This document shows positions 18,295 through 27,164 of a DNA stretch of 64,000 nucleotides, piece after piece. The position numbers and the translations under genes are program-made. Position 1 is the stretch's first letter. Each line of letters opens with the position of its first letter. Below the pieces are notes generated by a model that was not told where the DNA came from, ran no database searches, and worked only from the letters and a program-made list of their open reading frames with translations. The DNA comes from JAEMQF01 sp963850525. GTDB taxonomy: Bacteria; Pseudomonadota; Gammaproteobacteria; Burkholderiales; Burkholderiaceae_C. The stretch spans positions 930,001 through 994,000 of the forward strand of contig CAWKLQ010000004.1 in assembly GCA_963850525.1 (NCBI GenBank), read 5' to 3'.

Positions 18295-19323
18295 ATGTCG
18301 TCCACCGCCACCATTGCCGATATCGCCGCGCGCGCCGGCGTCGGCACGGCCACGGTGGACCGGGTGCTGAACAAGCGCCCCGGAGTGAACGCCGACACGG
18401 TGCAGCGCGTCATGCAGGTGATGGCCGAAGTCGGGGCGCCACCGCTGCGCGGCCGGCCGCGGCGCGACCACAACTTCCGCTTCACTTACGTGCTGCCCGA
18501 CGACGGCACGCCCTTCGCCGGTCTGGTGGAGCGCCAGATTGCGCAGTCGGCGGGCGACTTTCGGCACCAGCACATCACGGAAGTGACGCACCGGCTGGAC
18601 GCAAGCGATGGTGCACTGTTCGCGGCCGGGCTGGCGCAGTTGGCCGACTGCGACGGCGTCGCGCTGATGGCGCCCGACCTGCCGCCGGTGAAGCTGGCGA
18701 TCAACGAACTCGTGCGCTCGGGCGTGCACGTCGTCACGCTGTTTTCCGACGTCGCCGGCTCGATGCGCGAAACCCATGTCGGTGCCGACAACCGTGCCGC
18801 AGGCCGCACCGCGGGGCTGCTGCTCGCGCGCATGGCTGCACCCGGCCGCGACACGCTGCTGCTCACCTCGCAGGCGACGCGGCTCTCGGCTGAGATCGAA
18901 CGCCGCATCGGCTTTGCGCAGGTGCTGGAGGAGCGCTTCCCCAAGCTGCAGATGCTGCGGGTTCCCGATCTTCCGCCGAGCGACGAAGGCGCGGGCCGTG
19001 CGCTCACGCGCTTCTTCAAGAAAGGCGTGGACCCGAGCAAGGTGGCGGGGCTGTACAACGTCGGCTCAGGCAGCGCCGGCCTGGCGCGGGCCCTGGCGAG
19101 CGCCGGCCTGGGCGGCCCGGCGGCGATGGTGGCGCACGACCTCACCGAACAACACCGCCTGCTGCTCAGCAGCGGCGGCTTCGCTTACTTGCTGACGCAG
19201 GACATCCACTACTGCGTCGGCGCGGCAGCGCGCGCGCTTCGGGCGCTGTGCGAGAACGTGCGCGGCGCACTCAACGTGGTGCAGCCGCGCGTGGAGATCC
19301 TGACGGCGGAGAACCTTCACTAA
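18295..19323 (+). CDS. LacI family transcriptional regulator
   Basis: A 342-residue regulator. The N-terminal LacI helix-turn-helix reads TIADIAARAGVGTATVDRVLNKRPGVNADTV split over residues 5-36, followed by a periplasmic-binding-like effector domain (VVTLFSDVAGSM, VGADNRAAGRTAG). It lies between the isomerase/dehydrogenase/kinase block and the sugar ABC transporter/DhaLK block on the same strand, so it most likely controls one or both. Confidence 0.92.
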   Translation: MSSTATIADIAARAGVGTATVDRVLNKRPGVNADTVQRVMQVMAEVGAPPLRGRPRRDHNFRFTYVLPDDGTPFAGLVERQIAQSAGDFRHQHITEVTHRLDASDGALFAAGLAQLADCDGVALMAPDLPPVKLAINELVRSGVHVVTLFSDVAGSMRETHVGADNRAAGRTAGLLLARMAAPGRDTLLLTSQATRLSAEIERRIGFAQVLEERFPKLQMLRVPDLPPSDEGAGRALTRFFKKGVDPSKVAGLYNVGSGSAGLARALASAGLGGPAAMVAHDLTEQHRLLLSSGGFAYLLTQDIHYCVGAAARALRALCENVRGALNVVQPRVEILTAENLH

Positions 19324-19378
19324 CGGAATTCTCAACCGGCAGATGTGTGTGCCCTGACCCTCAACCCTAGGAGACGAG

Positions 19379-20722
19379 ATGAAAGCATTCCTGAAGAAAC
19401 TGCCGGCCGTCGCGGCAGCGGCGGCAACCGCCGGCGTGTTGGCGCTGGGCAGCACCGCTGCGCAGGCGCAAGGCAAGACGATCACGCTGTGCTGGGCCGC
19501 CTGGGACCCGGCGAACGCGCTGGTCGAGTTGAGCAAAGACTTCACCGCGCAAACCAAGGTGAACATGAAGTTCGAGTTCGTTCCCTGGCCGAACTTCGCG
19601 GATCGCATGTTGAATGAGCTGAACAGCAAAGGCAAACTCTGCGACCTGATCATCGGCGACAGCCAGTGGATCGGCGGCTCGGCCGAGAGCGGCCACTATG
19701 TCAAGCTGAATGACTTCTTCGCCAAGGAAGGCATCAAGATCAGCGACTTCGCTCCCGCCACCGTGACGGGTTACGCCGAATGGCCAAAGGGCACGCCCAA
19801 CTACTGGGCGCTGCCGGCGATGGGTGACGCTCTGGGGTGGACCTATCGCAAAGACTGGTTCGCCAAGCCCGAATTGCAAGCCGAGTTCAAGAAGAAGCAC
19901 AACCGCGACCTCGCGGCGCCCAAGACCTGGACCGAGTTCAAGCAAGTCGCCGAGTTTTTCTCGGGCAAGCAGATCGACGGCAAGAAGGTCTACGGCACGT
20001 ATCTGTTCACCGAGCGTGGCTCGGAAGGCATCACGATGGGCGTGAGCAACGTGCTCTACCCGATGGGCTTCAAGTACCAGGACCCGAAGAAGCCTTACGC
20101 GATGGACGGTTTCGTCAACGGGCCTGACGCGGTCAAGGGCCTGGAGTTCTACAAGTCGCTCTACAAGTGCTGCACGCCACCCGGGCTGACCAACTCGTAC
20201 ATGGGCGAAGGCCTGGACGCGTTCAAGTCGGGCCAGGTCGCGATGATGATGAACTGGTTCGCTTTCTTCCCCGGCCTGTACAAAGACCCGAACGTCGGCG
20301 GCGAGAAGATTGGTTTCTTCGTGAACCCGAGCGACAAGGGCAAGGGCTCGCAGCTCGGCGGCCAGGGCATATCAGTCGTCGCGTACTCGCCGAACCGCGC
20401 CGAAGCGCTGCAGTACATCAAGTGGTTTGCCACGCTCGACGTGCAGAAGAAGTGGTGGGCGCTCGGTGGCTACTCGTGCCACAAGGGCGTGCTGGGCGAC
20501 CCCGGTTTCAAGAAGAGCGCACCGTTCGCGGCCGAGTTCCTGACGGCGATGGACCAGGTGATGGACTTCTGGGCCGAGCCGAGCTACGCGCAGTTGTTGT
20601 TGGCCGAGCAGAAGCGAATCCATGACTTCGTCGTCGCCGACAAGGGCACGGCCAAGGAAGCGCTCGATGGCATGGTGGCTGACTGGAAGAAGGTCTTCAA
20701 GGAAGACGGGAAATTGAAATAG
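19379..20722 (+). CDS. Carbohydrate ABC transporter substrate-binding protein (family 1)
   Basis: A 447-residue extracellular solute-binding protein. The signal peptide (MKAFLKKLPAVAAAAATAGV ... AAQAQ) is cleaved near residue 31. The mature part begins TITLCWAAWDPANALVELSK and contains the family 1 hinge region with ALPAMGDALGWTYRKDWF. A GGAGA box precedes the ATG at 19379. It opens an operon of two permeases, a small membrane ORF, two ATPases and DhaL/DhaK. The neighbouring kinase makes a triose, ketose or polyol ligand likely (inference). Confidence 0.92.
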   Translation: MKAFLKKLPAVAAAAATAGVLALGSTAAQAQGKTITLCWAAWDPANALVELSKDFTAQTKVNMKFEFVPWPNFADRMLNELNSKGKLCDLIIGDSQWIGGSAESGHYVKLNDFFAKEGIKISDFAPATVTGYAEWPKGTPNYWALPAMGDALGWTYRKDWFAKPELQAEFKKKHNRDLAAPKTWTEFKQVAEFFSGKQIDGKKVYGTYLFTERGSEGITMGVSNVLYPMGFKYQDPKKPYAMDGFVNGPDAVKGLEFYKSLYKCCTPPGLTNSYMGEGLDAFKSGQVAMMMNWFAFFPGLYKDPNVGGEKIGFFVNPSDKGKGSQLGGQGISVVAYSPNRAEALQYIKWFATLDVQKKWWALGGYSCHKGVLGDPGFKKSAPFAAEFLTAMDQVMDFWAEPSYAQLLLAEQKRIHDFVVADKGTAKEALDGMVADWKKVFKEDGKLK

Positions 20723-20880
20723 GCCCACCCGGAGCGCCTGCGGCGCTCCCCCTCAAGGGGGGCGAGCCCGCGCCGAGCGAGCGCCTGCGCGCTCGCAAGT
20801 GGCTGGCGAGCGCTGTGCGGCCTGCAAGCCGCACAGCGCCGTGAGCGGACCGGCAAAGCCGGATCCGCCGCGGCCGCTTG
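20723..20880 (-). repeat. Dispersed GC-rich repeat, family 2 (longer copy)
   Basis: This gap between the binding-protein and first permease genes is filled by stem-loops: GGAGCGCCTGCGGCGCTCC near 20731, the block 20749-20796 matching 9035-9084 in reverse, and a perfect 11-bp stem (20810-20820 with 20829-20839, GCGCTGTGCGG). As a strong RNA hairpin it could keep binding-protein mRNA more abundant than the downstream permeases. Confidence 0.65.
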
Positions 20881-20899
20881 ATACCTGCTTTGAGGTCAG

Positions 20900-21850
20900 A
20901 TGAATTTGCCCACCCTCGCCACACGCGCCGCGCACGCCACGCCAGCCCCGCTCGCGCGGCGCATGCGTGGCCTGTCGGACCGCGCGATCGCGTGGCTGTT
21001 CATCGCGCCGACGATGCTTCTTCTGCTCGCGATCAACATCTTCCCGTTGATCTGGACCGTGCGGCTCTCGTTCACCAACTTCCGCGCGAACCGACCGAAC
21101 GCCGAGGTGCTGGGCATCGGCATCGACCACTACGTGTCCATCCTCACCGACCCCGACATCTGGGGCCCGATGCAGGCGACTGCGCACTTCCTGTTCTGGA
21201 CGATCACGCTGCAAACGCTGATCGGCTTCGGACTCGCCTATCTCATCGACCGCAAGTTCCGCGGCCACGGCTTCTGGACGACGCTGATCCTGATTCCGAT
21301 GATGCTGAGCCCCGCGGTGGTGGGCAACTTCTGGGCCTTCATCTACCAGCCGCAAATCGGCCTGTTCAATTACGCGGTGAGTTTTTTCACCGGCATCCCG
21401 CCATCGAGCTTCGAGATGCTCGGCTCGGTGAGGCTCGCGCCCTGGGCCATCATCATTGTCGACACGTGGATGTGGACGCCCTACGTGATGCTGATTTGCC
21501 TGGCCGGCCTGCGCAGCATCCCCGACTACATCTACGAGGCGGCAGAGGTGGACCGCGCTTCCAGCTGGCGCCAGTTCTGGAGCATCACGCTGCCGATGGT
21601 GCTGCCGTTCGTCATGCTCGCCGTGCTGTTTCGCGGCATCGAGAACTTCAAGATGTTCGACCTGGTGAACCTGCTCACCAACGGCGGCCCGGGCTCGACC
21701 ACCGAAGTGGTCTCGATCACGCTGAAGCGCGAGGCCTTCGAGAAATGGCGCACCGGTTACTCGTCGGCACTCGCGATCATTCTGTTTGTCGCGGTGTTCG
21801 GCTTGGCGAACATCTATGTCAAGGCTTTGAACGCGGTGAAGAACCGATAG
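20900..21850 (+). CDS. Carbohydrate ABC transporter permease (MalF/UgpA type)
   Basis: A 316-residue inner-membrane permease with six main helices, beginning after a basic N-terminus (MRGLSDRAIAWLFIAPTMLLL). The EAA coupling loop reads YEAAEVDRASSWRQFWSITLPMV (residues ~213-236), with the expected E-A-A---G-position region slightly degenerate. It pairs with the second permease encoded after the palindromic 350-bp gap. Confidence 0.92.
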   Translation: MNLPTLATRAAHATPAPLARRMRGLSDRAIAWLFIAPTMLLLLAINIFPLIWTVRLSFTNFRANRPNAEVLGIGIDHYVSILTDPDIWGPMQATAHFLFWTITLQTLIGFGLAYLIDRKFRGHGFWTTLILIPMMLSPAVVGNFWAFIYQPQIGLFNYAVSFFTGIPPSSFEMLGSVRLAPWAIIIVDTWMWTPYVMLICLAGLRSIPDYIYEAAEVDRASSWRQFWSITLPMVLPFVMLAVLFRGIENFKMFDLVNLLTNGGPGSTTEVVSITLKREAFEKWRTGYSSALAIILFVAVFGLANIYVKALNAVKNR

Positions 21851-21909
21851 GGCGATGAACGTGCTGCACTTGCTGATGCTTCCACGTCTCGCCTGCTGCG
21901 GTGGCGCGC

Positions 21910-22017
21910 CACGAGAGGCGGGGTGCCGGCCTCGGCGGGCTGAACCCTTGGCCGGCCCTGGACGGGCCGACCTCCGGGTTCTCTATGCCCGCCGAAGCCG
22001 GCACCCCGCCTCTCGTG
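21910..22017 (+). repeat. Palindromic element A (paired with element B)
   Basis: The 31-nt arms (21910-21940 and 21987-22017, starting CACGAGAGGCGGGGTGCCGG) match with one mismatch and flank a 46-nt core. The core is ~90% identical to the reverse complement of the core at 22091-22138. It lies in the 351-bp gap between the two permease genes, where no gene is seen. Confidence 0.75.
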
Positions 22018-22061
22018 CCGCAGCGGAGATGGCCCCTTTGCAGTCCTACCGTGACGGTAGT

Positions 22062-22167
22062 GCGGGCGGGAGTGGGCCGGCCACAGCGGGCATAAGGAAC
22101 CCGGTGGTCGGCCCGTTCAGGGCCGGCCGAGGGTTCAGCCCGCTGTGGCCGGCCCACTCCCGCCCGC
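22062..22167 (-). repeat. Palindromic element B, inverted relative to A
   Basis: Perfect 29-nt arms (22062-22090 and 22139-22167, starting GCGGGCGGGAGTGGGCCGG) flank a 48-nt core. The inner arm sequence resembles that of element A but with paired changes on both arms; the outer arm is different. It ends 34 bp before the second permease ATG. Confidence 0.75.
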
Positions 22168-22201
22168 GCCGCGCCGCTGTCGACATACCGAAGGAAGCGC
22201 C

Positions 22202-23158
22202 ATGAGCCAAGGCCTCAGCACCGCGCACTCGGTGGTCGAACCGACAAGCACGTCCAAACGCATCGCGATGATCATCGTGGTGCTCTACGCCATCATCACC
22301 TTGGTCCCCCTGCTGTGGATCGGCCTGACGAGCATCAAAAGCCCGCCCGATTCGATCAGCTACCCGCCCAAGGTGCTGTTCGAGCCGTCGATCGAAGGTT
22401 ATTGCAACCTGTTCACGACGCGCTCGCGCCAGACCGAGGAGTACATCAAGAGCCTGCCCCCCGCGACGGACGCCTGCGAACGCGCGGCGCGCGCGAACAG
22501 CATGGTCGTGGTAAGCCGCTCCAACTACTTGCCGCGCTTCATCAACTCGCTCATCATCGCGATCGGCTCGACGCTGCTCTCGGTGGGGCTGGGCGTGATG
22601 GCGGCGTACGCGTTTTCGCGCTTCAAGGTGCCGGGCAAGGACGACTTGATGTTCTTCATCTTGTCGACGCGCATGATGCCGCCGATCGCGGTGGCGATTC
22701 CGATTTTCCTGATGTACCGGGAGCTTGGCCTGTCGGACACCAAGCTCGGCATGATCTTGCTCTACAGCGCCGTCAACGTGTCGCTCGCAGTGTGGTTGCT
22801 GAAAGGCTTCATCGACGAAATCCCGCGCGAGTACGAAGAAGCGGCGATGGTCGACGGCTACACGCGCCTGCAGGCGTTTCGCAAAGTCGTGCTGCCGCAG
22901 GCCACCACCGGCATCGTCGCCACCGCCATCTTCTGCCTGATCTTCGCCTGGAACGAATACGCATTCGCCGTGCTGCTGACGAGCGGCGAGGCGCAGACCG
23001 CGCCGCCTTTCATTCCCATCATCATCGGCGAGGGCGGGCAGGACTGGCCGGCGGTGGCGGCCGGGACGATGCTGTTCCTCATCCCCATCCTCGTCTTCAC
23101 GGTGTTGCTTCGCAAACACCTGCTGCGCGGCATTACCTTCGGCGCGGTGCGCAAATGA
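22202..23158 (+). CDS. Carbohydrate ABC transporter permease (MalG/UgpE type)
   Basis: A 318-residue permease with six helices. The EAA loop reads YEEAAMVDGYTRLQAFRKVVLP (residues ~222-243). A longer-than-usual periplasmic stretch (~residues 60-110, with two Cys) separates helix 1 from helix 2. GAAGGAAG precedes the ATG at 22202. The stop overlaps the start of the 63-residue ORF (ATGA). Confidence 0.92.
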   Translation: MSQGLSTAHSVVEPTSTSKRIAMIIVVLYAIITLVPLLWIGLTSIKSPPDSISYPPKVLFEPSIEGYCNLFTTRSRQTEEYIKSLPPATDACERAARANSMVVVSRSNYLPRFINSLIIAIGSTLLSVGLGVMAAYAFSRFKVPGKDDLMFFILSTRMMPPIAVAIPIFLMYRELGLSDTKLGMILLYSAVNVSLAVWLLKGFIDEIPREYEEAAMVDGYTRLQAFRKVVLPQATTGIVATAIFCLIFAWNEYAFAVLLTSGEAQTAPPFIPIIIGEGGQDWPAVAAGTMLFLIPILVFTVLLRKHLLRGITFGAVRK

Positions 23159-23346
23159 GCCAGCGTCCCAGTCGTTGGCCGAGATGGCTGCGCCGCGGGC
23201 CGCTCGAGATGGCGGCGTGCATCGTGATTGCGCTGGGCGTGGCCATGATGCTGCAGCCCTTTGCGATGGTGTTGTTCACCTGGTCATTCGTGACCACGCT
23301 GTTCGGCGTGGCGATGTTCACCGTCGTCTCGAAGTTTCCGGAATAG
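23155..23346 (+). CDS. Small membrane protein in ABC transporter operon
   Basis: A 63-residue ORF overlapping the permease stop by 4 bp (ATGA), which argues for coupled translation. It has a basic N-terminus (RPSRWPRWLRRG) and one or two hydrophobic helices (ACIVIALGVAMMLQPFAMVL, then FVTTLFGVAMFTVV). Its position matches the small membrane ORFs found in some glycerol/polyol ABC operons (for example DUF2160 genes), but the sequence does not look like DUF2160. It may be an accessory transporter subunit; function unknown. Confidence 0.68.
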   Translation: MSQRPSRWPRWLRRGPLEMAACIVIALGVAMMLQPFAMVLFTWSFVTTLFGVAMFTVVSKFPE

Positions 23347-23360
23347 CTGGCAGGGAGAAC

Positions 23361-24467
23361 ATGGCCGAAATTCGCGTCGAAAAACTGCACAAGGCCTTCG
23401 CCGACTTCACTGCCGTGCAGGACTCCACCTTCACGGTGCGTGACGGTGAGTTCTTCTGCCTGCTCGGGCCTTCGGGCTGCGGCAAGACGACGACGCTGCG
23501 CATGATTGCCGGTTTGGAGCTGCCGACCTCCGGGCGCATCTTTCTCGGCAATGAAGACGTGACGTTCAAGCGCGCGTCGCACCGAGACATCGCCTTCGTC
23601 TTCCAACTGTTCGCGCTGTATCCGCACCTGAACGTGCGCAAGAACATCGCCTTCCCGCTCGTCTCGCAAGGCATGGCGCGGCGCGACATCGACACCAAGG
23701 TGGACGAGGCGGCGCGCATCCTGCGTATCGCGCACCTGCTCGACCAGTCGGTGTCGGGCCTGTCCAGCGGTGACCGGCAGCGCGTGGCCCTGGGCCGCGC
23801 GATCGTGCGCCAGCCGCTCGCTTTCATGATGGATGAGCCTCTCGGCGCGCTCGACTCGGAGTTCCGTGAGCTGATGTGCGCAGAACTGCGCCGATTGCAC
23901 GACCGCCTGAAAGCGACGACGGTCTACGTCACCCACGACCAGGTGGAAGCGATGGCGATGGCCGACACGATCGCGATCATGAACCGCGGCGTGATCGAGC
24001 AGCTCGGCGCGCCGCAAGACGTGTACGACCGGCCGGCGTCGGTGTTCGTCGCCGATTTCATCGGCGCACCGTCGATGAACTTCATTCCGTTTGGCGGCAG
24101 CTATGCGGAGGGCGCGAGCGCCATCACGATCGGCCCCGCCACGCTGGCGGTGCCGCCGCTCGCGCAAGGCGTGTCCGATCGCGCGCTGCTGTGCGGCGTG
24201 CGCCCCGAGCATGTGCGCTTCGACGACGCCTCGGCCTTGCGCGCCGAAGTGCTGGGCACCGAATACATGGGCCACAGCCAGATCGTCACCGTCACCACCG
24301 CAGCCGGCTCGATGCTGCGCGCCAAGCTCGACGTGAACGTGCCGGCAAAGCGGGGCGACCATGTCGGCCTGGCGTTCGACGCGCGAGCCGTGTCGCTGTT
24401 CGACGCGCAGTCCGGGCGCGCACTCGCGCGCCGCAACGGGGCGGAACATGGGGCTGCCCATGGCTGA
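23361..24467 (+). CDS. Carbohydrate ABC transporter ATPase 1 (UgpC/MalK family, variant signature)
   Basis: A 368-residue ATPase with Walker A GPSGCGKTTT (~residues 37-46), Walker B MMDEPLGALD and switch VTHDQVEAMA, then a C-terminal TOBE-type domain. The signature is LSSGDRQRV instead of LSGGQxQRV. It is followed, with an 8-bp overlap, by a second full ATPase with a canonical signature, so the transporter probably uses a heterodimer, as in the GlpS/GlpT glycerol transporter type. Confidence 0.92.
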   Translation: MAEIRVEKLHKAFADFTAVQDSTFTVRDGEFFCLLGPSGCGKTTTLRMIAGLELPTSGRIFLGNEDVTFKRASHRDIAFVFQLFALYPHLNVRKNIAFPLVSQGMARRDIDTKVDEAARILRIAHLLDQSVSGLSSGDRQRVALGRAIVRQPLAFMMDEPLGALDSEFRELMCAELRRLHDRLKATTVYVTHDQVEAMAMADTIAIMNRGVIEQLGAPQDVYDRPASVFVADFIGAPSMNFIPFGGSYAEGASAITIGPATLAVPPLAQGVSDRALLCGVRPEHVRFDDASALRAEVLGTEYMGHSQIVTVTTAAGSMLRAKLDVNVPAKRGDHVGLAFDARAVSLFDAQSGRALARRNGAEHGAAHG

Positions 24468-25491
24468 CTTGCGCATCGGGGGTTTGCACAAGCGCTTCGG
24501 CACGGTGGATGCGATCACGGACCTGTCGCTCGACATTGCAAGCGGCGAATTCATCGTCCTGCTCGGCCCCAGCGGCGCGGGCAAGACGACGACACTGCGC
24601 CTCGTCGCCGGACTGGAAACGCCCGACGCGGGGCGGATTCACATCGCGGGGCGCGACGTTACCGCCGACGCGCCCGCGCTGCGCGACGTGACCTTCGTCT
24701 TCCAGCAGTATTCGCTGTACCCGCACCTGAACGTGTTCGACAACCTCGCGTTCCCGCTGCGCTCGCCGATGCGCCCGCTCGCCGAAGACAAGGTGCGCGC
24801 CAAGGTGAACGAGGTGGCGAAGCTGCTGCGCATCGCCGACAAGCTCGCCAGCCCCGCGACCCAACTCTCCGGCGGTCAGATGCAGCGTGTGGCGATCGGC
24901 CGCGCGCTGGTGCGCGACCCGGCGGTCACCTTGATGGACGAGCCGCTGTCGTCGCTCGACGCGAAACTGCGCAACGACTTGCGCCTCGAACTCAAACGCA
25001 TTCAGCAAGACCTGGGCGCGACGATGCTCTACGTGACGCACGACCAGACCGAAGCGCTGACCCTGGCCACGCGCATCGGCGTGCTGGACCACGGGCATCT
25101 CGTGCAAGTGGGCAGCCCGCGCGACATCTACGAAAACCCGCAGAGCAGCGCCGTCGCGGCGCGCCTGGGCTCGCCGCGCATCAACCTCGTGCCGCGCGTC
25201 GCGCTCGGGCCCTGGCCGGCGCCACCGCAGGCCGCCACCGCAGGCGTGCGCGCCGAGCACCTGCACGTCGTGGCCGGTGCCGCGGCGGGCGCGCGAAGTG
25301 TGCCCGCGCAGGTGCGGCGCATCGAAATTCTCAGCGACCAGCGCCTCGTGCACCTGGCGCTGGCCGATGGCGCGCACGAACTCGTGAGCGCCGCGCCGAG
25401 CGACGCTGCCCTGGCGCCAGGCGCCCAGGTGAGCGTCGAGCTGCGCTTTGTCTTGTGGTTCGACGCAGCCGGCCAACGCGTCGCCGGTTGA
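24460..25491 (+). CDS. Carbohydrate ABC transporter ATPase 2 (UgpC/MalK family)
   Basis: A 343-residue ATPase with Walker A GPSGAGKTTT, signature LSGGQMQRVAIGRA, Walker B LMDEPLSSLD and VTHDQTEALT. The C-terminal regulatory domain is shorter and more divergent than usual. The start at 24460 (MADLRIGGLHKRFG) fits the family; an in-frame ATG at 24448 would add four residues. It is the canonical partner of the preceding variant ATPase. Confidence 0.92.
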   Translation: MADLRIGGLHKRFGTVDAITDLSLDIASGEFIVLLGPSGAGKTTTLRLVAGLETPDAGRIHIAGRDVTADAPALRDVTFVFQQYSLYPHLNVFDNLAFPLRSPMRPLAEDKVRAKVNEVAKLLRIADKLASPATQLSGGQMQRVAIGRALVRDPAVTLMDEPLSSLDAKLRNDLRLELKRIQQDLGATMLYVTHDQTEALTLATRIGVLDHGHLVQVGSPRDIYENPQSSAVAARLGSPRINLVPRVALGPWPAPPQAATAGVRAEHLHVVAGAAAGARSVPAQVRRIEILSDQRLVHLALADGAHELVSAAPSDAALAPGAQVSVELRFVLWFDAAGQRVAG

Positions 25492-25513
25492 CCTCTTCTT
25501 GGAGAACTCTTCG

Positions 25514-26131
25514 ATGCCCCACTTCGCGCTGATCCGCGCCGCCACGCAAACGCTGATCGACCACGTCGAGGAGCTGACGCAGCTCGACCAGGCGATCGGC
25601 GACGGCGACCACGGCTTGAACATGAAACGCGGTGCGCTGGCGATCCAGGCCAAGCTGCCCGAATGGCAAGGCAAACCGTTCAACGACGTGCTCAAGCTGA
25701 TGGGAATGACGTGCATGTCGACGATCGGCGGTTCGTCGGGCCCGGTGTTCGGCACGCTGCTTGTGACGCTGGCCAAGGAACTGCCGGCGCGGCCCGGGCC
25801 GGCGGACTTGTCGCGCGCGCTGCAGGCGGGCATTGCCGCACTCACCAAACTCGGCAAGGCGGTGGTCGGCCAGAAGACGCTGCTCGATGTGCTCGACCCG
25901 CTGCAAGCGATGCTGGGCGAGGTGGCGGCAGCCGGAGGTGGGTCGACTCGCGACGTCGCCACGCGGGCGCACCGATGCGCGCTCGACGCCGCCGCCGCAA
26001 CCGCCAACATGGACGCGACGCGTGGCCGCGCGTCGTTCCTCGGCGACCGCGCCCTCGGCCATGTGGACCCGGGTTCGCGTTCTGTCGCATTGATCGTTGG
26101 CGCGATCTGTGACAACCTCGCCGCCGGGTGA
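25514..26131 (+). CDS. dhaL: Dihydroxyacetone kinase-type subunit DhaL
   Basis: A 205-residue nucleotide-binding subunit with the metal/nucleotide motif IGDGDHGLNMKRG (residues ~27-39), STIGGSSGPVFGT and a DPGSRS-type C-terminal stretch. It lies directly behind the ABC transporter genes and 43 bp before dhaK. No DhaM (PTS donor) gene is in the window. Either the donor is elsewhere or this is an ATP-using variant of the kind known for erythrulose kinases. Confidence 0.92.
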   Translation: MPHFALIRAATQTLIDHVEELTQLDQAIGDGDHGLNMKRGALAIQAKLPEWQGKPFNDVLKLMGMTCMSTIGGSSGPVFGTLLVTLAKELPARPGPADLSRALQAGIAALTKLGKAVVGQKTLLDVLDPLQAMLGEVAAAGGGSTRDVATRAHRCALDAAAATANMDATRGRASFLGDRALGHVDPGSRSVALIVGAICDNLAAG

Positions 26132-26174
26132 TTCCGAATCTCCCGCCGCCGCAACCACCCCCTGCGAAGCCATC

Positions 26175-27164
26175 ATGAAAAAACTCATCAACCACATCGA
26201 CAACGTGCTCGCCGAATCGCTGGACGGTTTTGCCGCCGCGCACGCCGACATCGTCACGCTGGGCGCGGCGCGCGAGTTCGTGCGGCGCCGCCACACCAAG
26301 CCGGGCAAGGTGGCGCTCATCTCCGGCGGCGGCTCGGGCCACGAGCCGCTGCACGCCGGCTTCGTCGGCCACGGCATGCTCGATGCCGCCTGCCCCGGCC
26401 AGGTGTTCACGTCACCCACACCGAACCAGATGCTCGCCGCCGCCGAGTCGGTGGACACCGGCGGCGGCGTGCTCTTCATCGTGAAGAACTATTCAGGCGA
26501 CATGATGAACTTCCAGATGGCCGCCGAGATGCTGGACCGCGACAACGCGACCGTCATCGTGAACGACGATGTCGCGGTCGAGAACTCGACCTACACGACC
26601 GGCCGGCGCGGCGTGGCCGGCACCTTGATCGTCGAGAAGATCGTCGGCGCCGCGGCCGAACGCGGCGATGACCTGGCCTCGCTCAAGGCGCTCGGCGACG
26701 CCGTGAACAAGGCGACCGCGTCGATGGGCGTTGCGCTCACCTCATGCACCGTGCCGGCGGCCGGCAAGCCGACCTTCACGCTCGGCGTGGATGAGATGGA
26801 AATGGGCGTGGGCATCCACGGCGAACCGGGGCGGCGCCGCGTCAAACTCGCCAGTGCAGACGACATCGCCGCCGAACTCACCGGGGCGATCCTGAAAGAC
26901 TTGTCGCTGAAACGCGGCCAGGAGGCGATCCTGCTAATCAACGGCTTCGGTGGCACGCCCACGCTCGAGCTCTACCTGATGGTGCACGCCGCGCTCAAGG
27001 CGCTGCAAAGCGCCGGTGTGAAAGTGGTGCGGCATCTCACAGGCTCGTACGTCACGTCGCTCGAGATGGCGGGCTGTTCGATCACCGTCACGGCGGTGGA
27101 CGCACCAACCCTCGCGCTGTGGGATGCGCCGGTGCATACCGCCGCGCTGCGTTGGGGGGTCTGA
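26175..27164 (+). CDS. dhaK: Dihydroxyacetone kinase-type subunit DhaK
   Basis: A 329-residue substrate-binding subunit of usual DhaK length. GGGSGHEPLHAGFVG near residue 47 and GVGIHGEPG near residue 220 are visible; the His of the latter forms the covalent bond with the ketose carbonyl in DhaK proteins. With DhaL it should phosphorylate dihydroxyacetone or a related small ketose. The order is dhaL before dhaK, the reverse of the E. coli arrangement. Confidence 0.93.
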   Translation: MKKLINHIDNVLAESLDGFAAAHADIVTLGAAREFVRRRHTKPGKVALISGGGSGHEPLHAGFVGHGMLDAACPGQVFTSPTPNQMLAAAESVDTGGGVLFIVKNYSGDMMNFQMAAEMLDRDNATVIVNDDVAVENSTYTTGRRGVAGTLIVEKIVGAAAERGDDLASLKALGDAVNKATASMGVALTSCTVPAAGKPTFTLGVDEMEMGVGIHGEPGRRRVKLASADDIAAELTGAILKDLSLKRGQEAILLINGFGGTPTLELYLMVHAALKALQSAGVKVVRHLTGSYVTSLEMAGCSITVTAVDAPTLALWDAPVHTAALRWGV

